NCBI GenBank assembly: GCA_944321715.1
Contig: CALUMJ010000027.1
Span: forward strand, 1-38,245
Origin: an uncultured Muribaculaceae bacterium
Lineage (GTDB): Bacteria > Bacteroidota > Bacteroidia > Bacteroidales > Muribaculaceae
DNA length: 38,245 bases
Reading direction: 5' to 3'
Shown: positions 34,981 through 38,245 of the stretch, in pieces
Numbering within the stretch: position 1 is the stretch's first letter
How the letters are laid out: every line of letters starts with the position of its first letter
Notes under the pieces: generated by a model
Database searches by the model: none
What the model was told of the DNA's origin: nothing
Seen by the model: only the letters and a program-made list of their open reading frames with translations
Translations under genes and position numbers: made by a program

Positions 34981-35281
34981 GTGCAAGGCGAGCGAAGAAA
35001 AAACAAATTCATTTGTTTTTTTCTCCCGAGCCGAAGCCTATCTTATCGAAAGTAGTGCAAGGCGAGCGGAATGCAAAAAAAATAGCTCGCTAATTTTTTT
35101 GCTTTCCCGAGCCGAAGCCTATCTTATCGAAAGTAGTGCAAGGCGAGCGTAATGCAAAAAAAATAGCTCGCTAATTTTTTTGCTTTCCCGAGCCGAAGCC
35201 TATCTTATCGAAAGTAGTGCAAGGCGAGCGAAGAAAAAACAAATTCATTTGTTTTTTTCTCCCGAGCCGAAGCCTATCTTA
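34981..35281 (-). repeat. Four-unit A-B-B-A tandem array of palindromic units
   Basis: The units are 34981-35054, 35055-35135, 35136-35216 and 35217-35281. All share the edges GTGCAAGGCGAGCG and CCCGAGCCGAAGCCTATCTT. Units 1 and 4 have one palindromic core (AAAAAACAAAT/ATTTGTTTTTT). Units 2 and 3 have another (GCAAAAAAA/TTTTTTTGC with TAGC/GCTA inside). It is not a CRISPR array, because the variable part is itself palindromic and reused. It directly adjoins the fumarase -7 box. Confidence 0.9.
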
Positions 35282-35349
35282 CCAAATAACGCCGCAGTAA
35301 CGGCTCGTTACTGCAACCGAGAACACCACCAAACAGCAAAAATGTGTAG
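35282..35349. other. Short spacer between the tandem array and repeat copy D
   Basis: No gene is seen. It contains a small inverted pair, GCAGTAACG/CGTTACTGC (35292-35313), on either side of a 4-base loop. Confidence 0.4.
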
Positions 35350-35525
35350 AGGGTGTATCAAAATGTAGAATTGCGCGATTTTGTAGGGACGCACGGCCCG
35401 TGCGTCCGCTGCGCAATTAGGCGCATATTCTATTAATTTACAGATGATTAATCGAGTTCTGCGGCAATCGGACGCACGGTCCGTGCGTCCCTACGAGGTG
35501 GGTCATGCCTATTTTGATACATCCT
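35350..35525 (-). repeat. MITE-like palindromic repeat, copy D (reverse orientation)
   Basis: The termini are AGGGTGTATCAAAAT and ATTTTGATACATCCT, with both hairpin arms intact (GGGACGCACGGCCCGTGCGTCC-type left arm, inverted right arm at about 35470-35493). It has the same orientation as copy C. Confidence 0.87.
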
Positions 35526-35568
35526 CGATGTGCGCAACCGTGAACGACACACATTGTGGCGGACATCG

Positions 35569-35619
35569 AGGGTACATCAAAATGCAGATTGGTGCGATTT
35601 TGTAGGAACGCACAGCCGC
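35569..35619 (-). repeat. Truncated MITE-like repeat, copy E
   Basis: AGGGTACATCAAAAT, then GATTGGTGCGATTTTGTAGG and a broken arm (AACGCACAGCCGC). The rest of the element is missing. It lies 43 bp from copy D; the flanks CCTCGATGT and ACATCGAGG are inverted between them. Confidence 0.7.
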
Positions 35620-35653
35620 TGGATTCAGAAATCCAACGAAACAGGCACAGCGA

Positions 35654-35730
35654 GCCTCCCCTTCGGGGGGAGGTTTGGAGGGGGCCCCCATCACGAAACG
35701 AGGCGGGTCGCTTCACAGCGGTCCGCCTCG
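35654..35730. repeat. Second copy of the CCTCCCC hairpin plus CGAGGCGG hairpin
   Basis: The 25 bases at 35654-35678 equal 33252-33276 (CCTCCCC-TTCGG-GGGGAGG then TTTGG). A second hairpin, CGAGGCGG/CCGCCTCG (35699-35706, 35723-35730), follows. No U tract fits a terminator on either strand, so this copy looks like an intergenic repeat only. Confidence 0.65.
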
Positions 35731-35811
35731 AATCATCACAAATTATTGTCAAGTACTCTGTCTGTATATTGCGTGCTTAACAATCGTTTTCATAATCTGC
35801 CTACAAGGCAG

Positions 35812-37947
35812 TTACTTCACCACTTTCACCGAGCTGCCGTCGTCGAAGCGCACGATGTAAACGCCCTTTGCGAGCGACGAACCGTCGATGGTGGCCATGC
35901 CACGCACCTCGCTTGCTGCCACGGCCTGGCCGGCAATGTTATAAACCGTTGCGGCACCGATACTCTCGGGCGCGGTAATCACGAAGTTTTCACCGTCAAC
36001 CACCACACTGGCAGCCGATGCGCCAGCAGCCACGTCGGCGACGCCAGCCGGCGACGATGGGAATGTGGCATCTATGTTGATGATGAACGAGCCATACATC
36101 GTGCCAGTGCTGATGCTGAATGCCGGAAGGCCATAAATGTTGTTAGTGGTTTCACCGTCAGTCGTAATATCGACACCGAAGTAGCCATAATACAGCTCGT
36201 TGGGGTCGGGATAGTAAGTATTTAATATTGTCACGTTGGTATTGCCGATGTTCGTTGCCGACACCTTGACAAGTATTGCGCAGTCAACATTAATCGACCC
36301 TTCCGACCACAATCCATCTTCCATATACTGAATATTGAAAGGAATTACGCAATAGTCTGGGTCAGAAGCTACCGGGAACACCACATCACGCCCCACGCAT
36401 TCACCGATGGCGAGCGTTTCGCCAAGGGTGCCGCTCTCATCAATTGCCACCACTTCGAGGTTAAACACTGTGAGTGGGTCAACTGTGCCAGTGCCGAACA
36501 CCGTCACACGCGAAAGCTCGTAAGGCACTGCCGGAGCATCAAACATATTGCCAATGAACGACAAGGTCGCATAATTGTTTTCGTCGGGGGTGCTGACGAA
36601 TAATCCCGACCATATCGACTGCATCTCGGAGTTGAAGCCAAACAAGCCTGCCGTGTTGCTGCCACCGACAGTCACCATACTTTGCGTGTCGATATTATAC
36701 GTTCCAAGCCCGTAAGTGCTCTCAGGGTCGGGGCCGTTACCGGCTTGCAAATATTCGCTGTCACCATATTCGCTGGTAGCATCACCGGTAGCCGCTGTGA
36801 GCGTCGGTGCCACATACAAGCCGTCGGAATATTTAACTGTGAGGTTGGTTTCGTCGGTCGTGACAATATTGTTCTCGCCATTGCCGTCGTCATACGACCA
36901 CGTGAACATCTCACTATCGACACTGCTGGTGTTAATCCACGTCTGGTCAACCCCTGCCGGTATCAGCAGCCTGTGGTGAGTATATGACATATACTCCTCG
37001 CTGAGGCCGAAGTGCAACGACCCGACAGGCGACACGAAGCAAGCCTCGGGCTGTGCCGCACCCACTGCCACTGCATCGACATACAGGGTGTTGCCGTTGA
37101 TGCCAACATACTCGAATGCAAACTGCACCTGCTCGCCTGCATAGTCCGACAGGTCGATAGCATAATCATACCACATCATATCGGAATAATTGTCAAGTAA
37201 TTCCTCAAACGACATTCCCATATACAGGTCGGCAAGGTCGAGCAATTCGGTCCAGCTGCTGCCGCCGTCGGTCGATGCAAGCACCTTGAGCGTGGCCGAC
37301 GGCACTTGCTCTATCCATTGCATCGTTTCCCAATCCACTTGCACGAGGTCGTACAAAAATACTGGGCCATAATCCACCACGAAATATAGATAGTGGCCGT
37401 CGCCGACTGTGACTGATGGAGTGACGAGCCACTCATCCTGTTCAACCATAGCAAATTGGATGCCCATCATGTAATTGCCGTCGTATGGCTCCGCACCGAG
37501 CATTGGCACACCTTCCGATACGTGCCATGTTTCCAAAGCATCAATATCGCCGATAGTTTCGCTCACATACTGCGTCCAGCCGTCGGGCAGCCAGTTTTCG
37601 GTTTCGCCATCCCATCCCTCGAAGCTCTCATTTAGCACCGAGTTCTCGGGGTCAACACCTTTCGGGGTTACTGTCGCGGCCTTGCCACGATTGATATGGC
37701 GGTCGCTGCCGGCCTTGACTATGCGCTTGCAAGGCGTTCCGTTCTCGTCGATGATGATTTGCAACTTGGCATCCTTGCCAAGCTGCTCCGTGTGGGCCTC
37801 GGCGATGCGTGAAATTCTCGAAACTGCGTTAACCTCGACGGCAGCCGGTTGGGCTGCTACCGATTGGTAGGCCTCGGCGCTGTGAACGCCAGCCGTGAGT
37901 GCCATGCTTGCCGAAGCGGCAACGAACGAAAGTAATAATTGTTTCAT
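35812..37947 (-). CDS. Secreted choice-of-anchor J-type protein with sorting-like tail
   Basis: This 711-residue exported protein has a signal peptide (about 1-25). A short propeptide-like stretch is followed by a MAM/choice-of-anchor J-like beta sandwich at about 102-300 (NESFEGWDG, GWTQYVSE, DEWLVTPSVTVG, KVLASTDGGSSWTELLDL, VQFAFEYVGINGNTLYVDAV). Such domains occur in cleaved adhesins and surface hydrolases. The middle (about 300-630) is beta-rich with no motif I recognise. The tail (about 640-711) contains TVYNIAGQAVAASEV and ends KGVYIVRFDDGSSVKVVK, a type A sorting-like domain. No protease or glycosidase active site is seen, so a binding role is more likely. It is monocistronic with a -7 box at 37994-38001. 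A 5-bp hairpin (CTGCC/GGCAG, 35797-35811) follows the stop but lacks a U tract. Confidence 0.82.
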   Translation of the reverse strand: MKQLLLSFVAASASMALTAGVHSAEAYQSVAAQPAAVEVNAVSRISRIAEAHTEQLGKDAKLQIIIDENGTPCKRIVKAGSDRHINRGKAATVTPKGVDPENSVLNESFEGWDGETENWLPDGWTQYVSETIGDIDALETWHVSEGVPMLGAEPYDGNYMMGIQFAMVEQDEWLVTPSVTVGDGHYLYFVVDYGPVFLYDLVQVDWETMQWIEQVPSATLKVLASTDGGSSWTELLDLADLYMGMSFEELLDNYSDMMWYDYAIDLSDYAGEQVQFAFEYVGINGNTLYVDAVAVGAAQPEACFVSPVGSLHFGLSEEYMSYTHHRLLIPAGVDQTWINTSSVDSEMFTWSYDDGNGENNIVTTDETNLTVKYSDGLYVAPTLTAATGDATSEYGDSEYLQAGNGPDPESTYGLGTYNIDTQSMVTVGGSNTAGLFGFNSEMQSIWSGLFVSTPDENNYATLSFIGNMFDAPAVPYELSRVTVFGTGTVDPLTVFNLEVVAIDESGTLGETLAIGECVGRDVVFPVASDPDYCVIPFNIQYMEDGLWSEGSINVDCAILVKVSATNIGNTNVTILNTYYPDPNELYYGYFGVDITTDGETTNNIYGLPAFSISTGTMYGSFIINIDATFPSSPAGVADVAAGASAASVVVDGENFVITAPESIGAATVYNIAGQAVAASEVRGMATIDGSSLAKGVYIVRFDDGSSVKVVK

Positions 37948-37993
37948 AAGTTAAAAGATTTTGTTGATTGGTATTGCGGTTAAAATATCGTTG

Positions 37994-38001
37994 CAAATAT
38001 A
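37994..38001 (-). promoter_or_regulatory. -7 box (TATATTTG) of the anchor-J protein gene
   Basis: An exact TAnnTTTG match on the minus strand, about 46 nt before the ATG at 37947. No exact -33 element was seen. Confidence 0.5.
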
Positions 38002-38096
38002 TAAAATTATTGATACTTTCGCACACAAATCCCACATAAAATGAGAAAAAATATTGTTTTTCGCCAAAATCCAAAGCAAAATGACATCCTCAATGT

Positions 38097-38245
38097 AGGG
38101 GGTGTATCAAAATTGGCATGACCCACCTCGTAGGGACGCACGGACCGTGCGTCCGAGTGCAGCAAAGCCCAGTTAACCATCTGTAAATTAATAGAATATG
38201 CGCCTAATTGCGCAGCGGACGCACGAGCCGTGCGTCCCTACAAAA
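38097..38245 (+). repeat. MITE-like palindromic repeat, copy F (cut by window end)
   Basis: The left terminus GGGTGTATCAAAAT is intact, followed by GACCCACCTC, the left arm (GGGACGCACGGACCGTGCGTCC), the AT-rich spacer with TGTAAATTAATAGAATATGC and the full right arm. The right terminus lies beyond the window. Confidence 0.88.

Noticed and set aside
34981-35281. CRISPR array
   Set aside because: The units are 65-81 bp with palindromic, reused cores and no unique spacers, and no cas genes are present.

Overview
The window looks like the chromosome of a gut-type member of the Bacteroidales, possibly Muribaculaceae. The grounds are several TAnnTTTG-type -7 promoter boxes, few Shine-Dalgarno sequences, Bacteroidetes families (DUF2027/Smr, PCMD, EFR1 ferredoxin, secreted TPR proteins), and three secreted proteins with a C-terminal sorting-like tail ending in VLVK, VIVK or VKVVK. 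The family-level placement is inference. I see no tRNA, rRNA, CRISPR array, phage or transposase gene.

Layout. 1-2706: a small lipoprotein, a ferritin and a secreted CE1-like esterase (all -). 3312-8136: a PMCA-type Ca2+ ATPase, a DUF2027/Smr protein and an EFR1 flavodoxin-ferredoxin (+). 8582-14914: a three-module secreted protein, then a TPR protein and outer-membrane barrel pair (-). 15536-17487: a glycosyltransferase overlapping an LpxH-like phosphatase gene by ATGA (-). 17873-24562: the most notable locus, a six-gene + strand operon of SLC13 permease, cysC, cysD, cysN, sulfotransferase and secreted PCMD protein. 24787-28299: a large GLUG/Big_2 surface protein (+). 29205-32272: a TPR protein, a PstS-like lipoprotein and a small membrane protein (-). 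32725-33156: Hsp20 (+). 33297-34940: class I fumarase (-). 35812-37947: a secreted choice-of-anchor J protein (-).

How the genes work together. The sulfur operon imports an anion (probably sulfate), activates it to APS (CysDN) and PAPS (CysC), and has a PAPS-dependent sulfotransferase as the obvious consumer. No PAPS reductase or sulfite reductase is present, so the unit reads as a sulfonation pathway and not as cysteine biosynthesis. A structured leader precedes it. The substrate cannot be read from sequence; the terminal PCMD gene hints at a cell-surface or glycan link.

Non-coding structure. A family of roughly 175-bp MITE-like elements is present in five copies (one cut by the window end) plus two remnants, in both orientations and only between genes. 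Each has GGGTGTATCAAAAT termini and two internal hairpins. A separate four-unit A-B-B-A tandem array of palindromic 65-81 bp units lies directly upstream of the fumarase promoter. Many rho-independent terminators can be read, several of which pair perfectly only on the transcribed strand through G-U wobbles.
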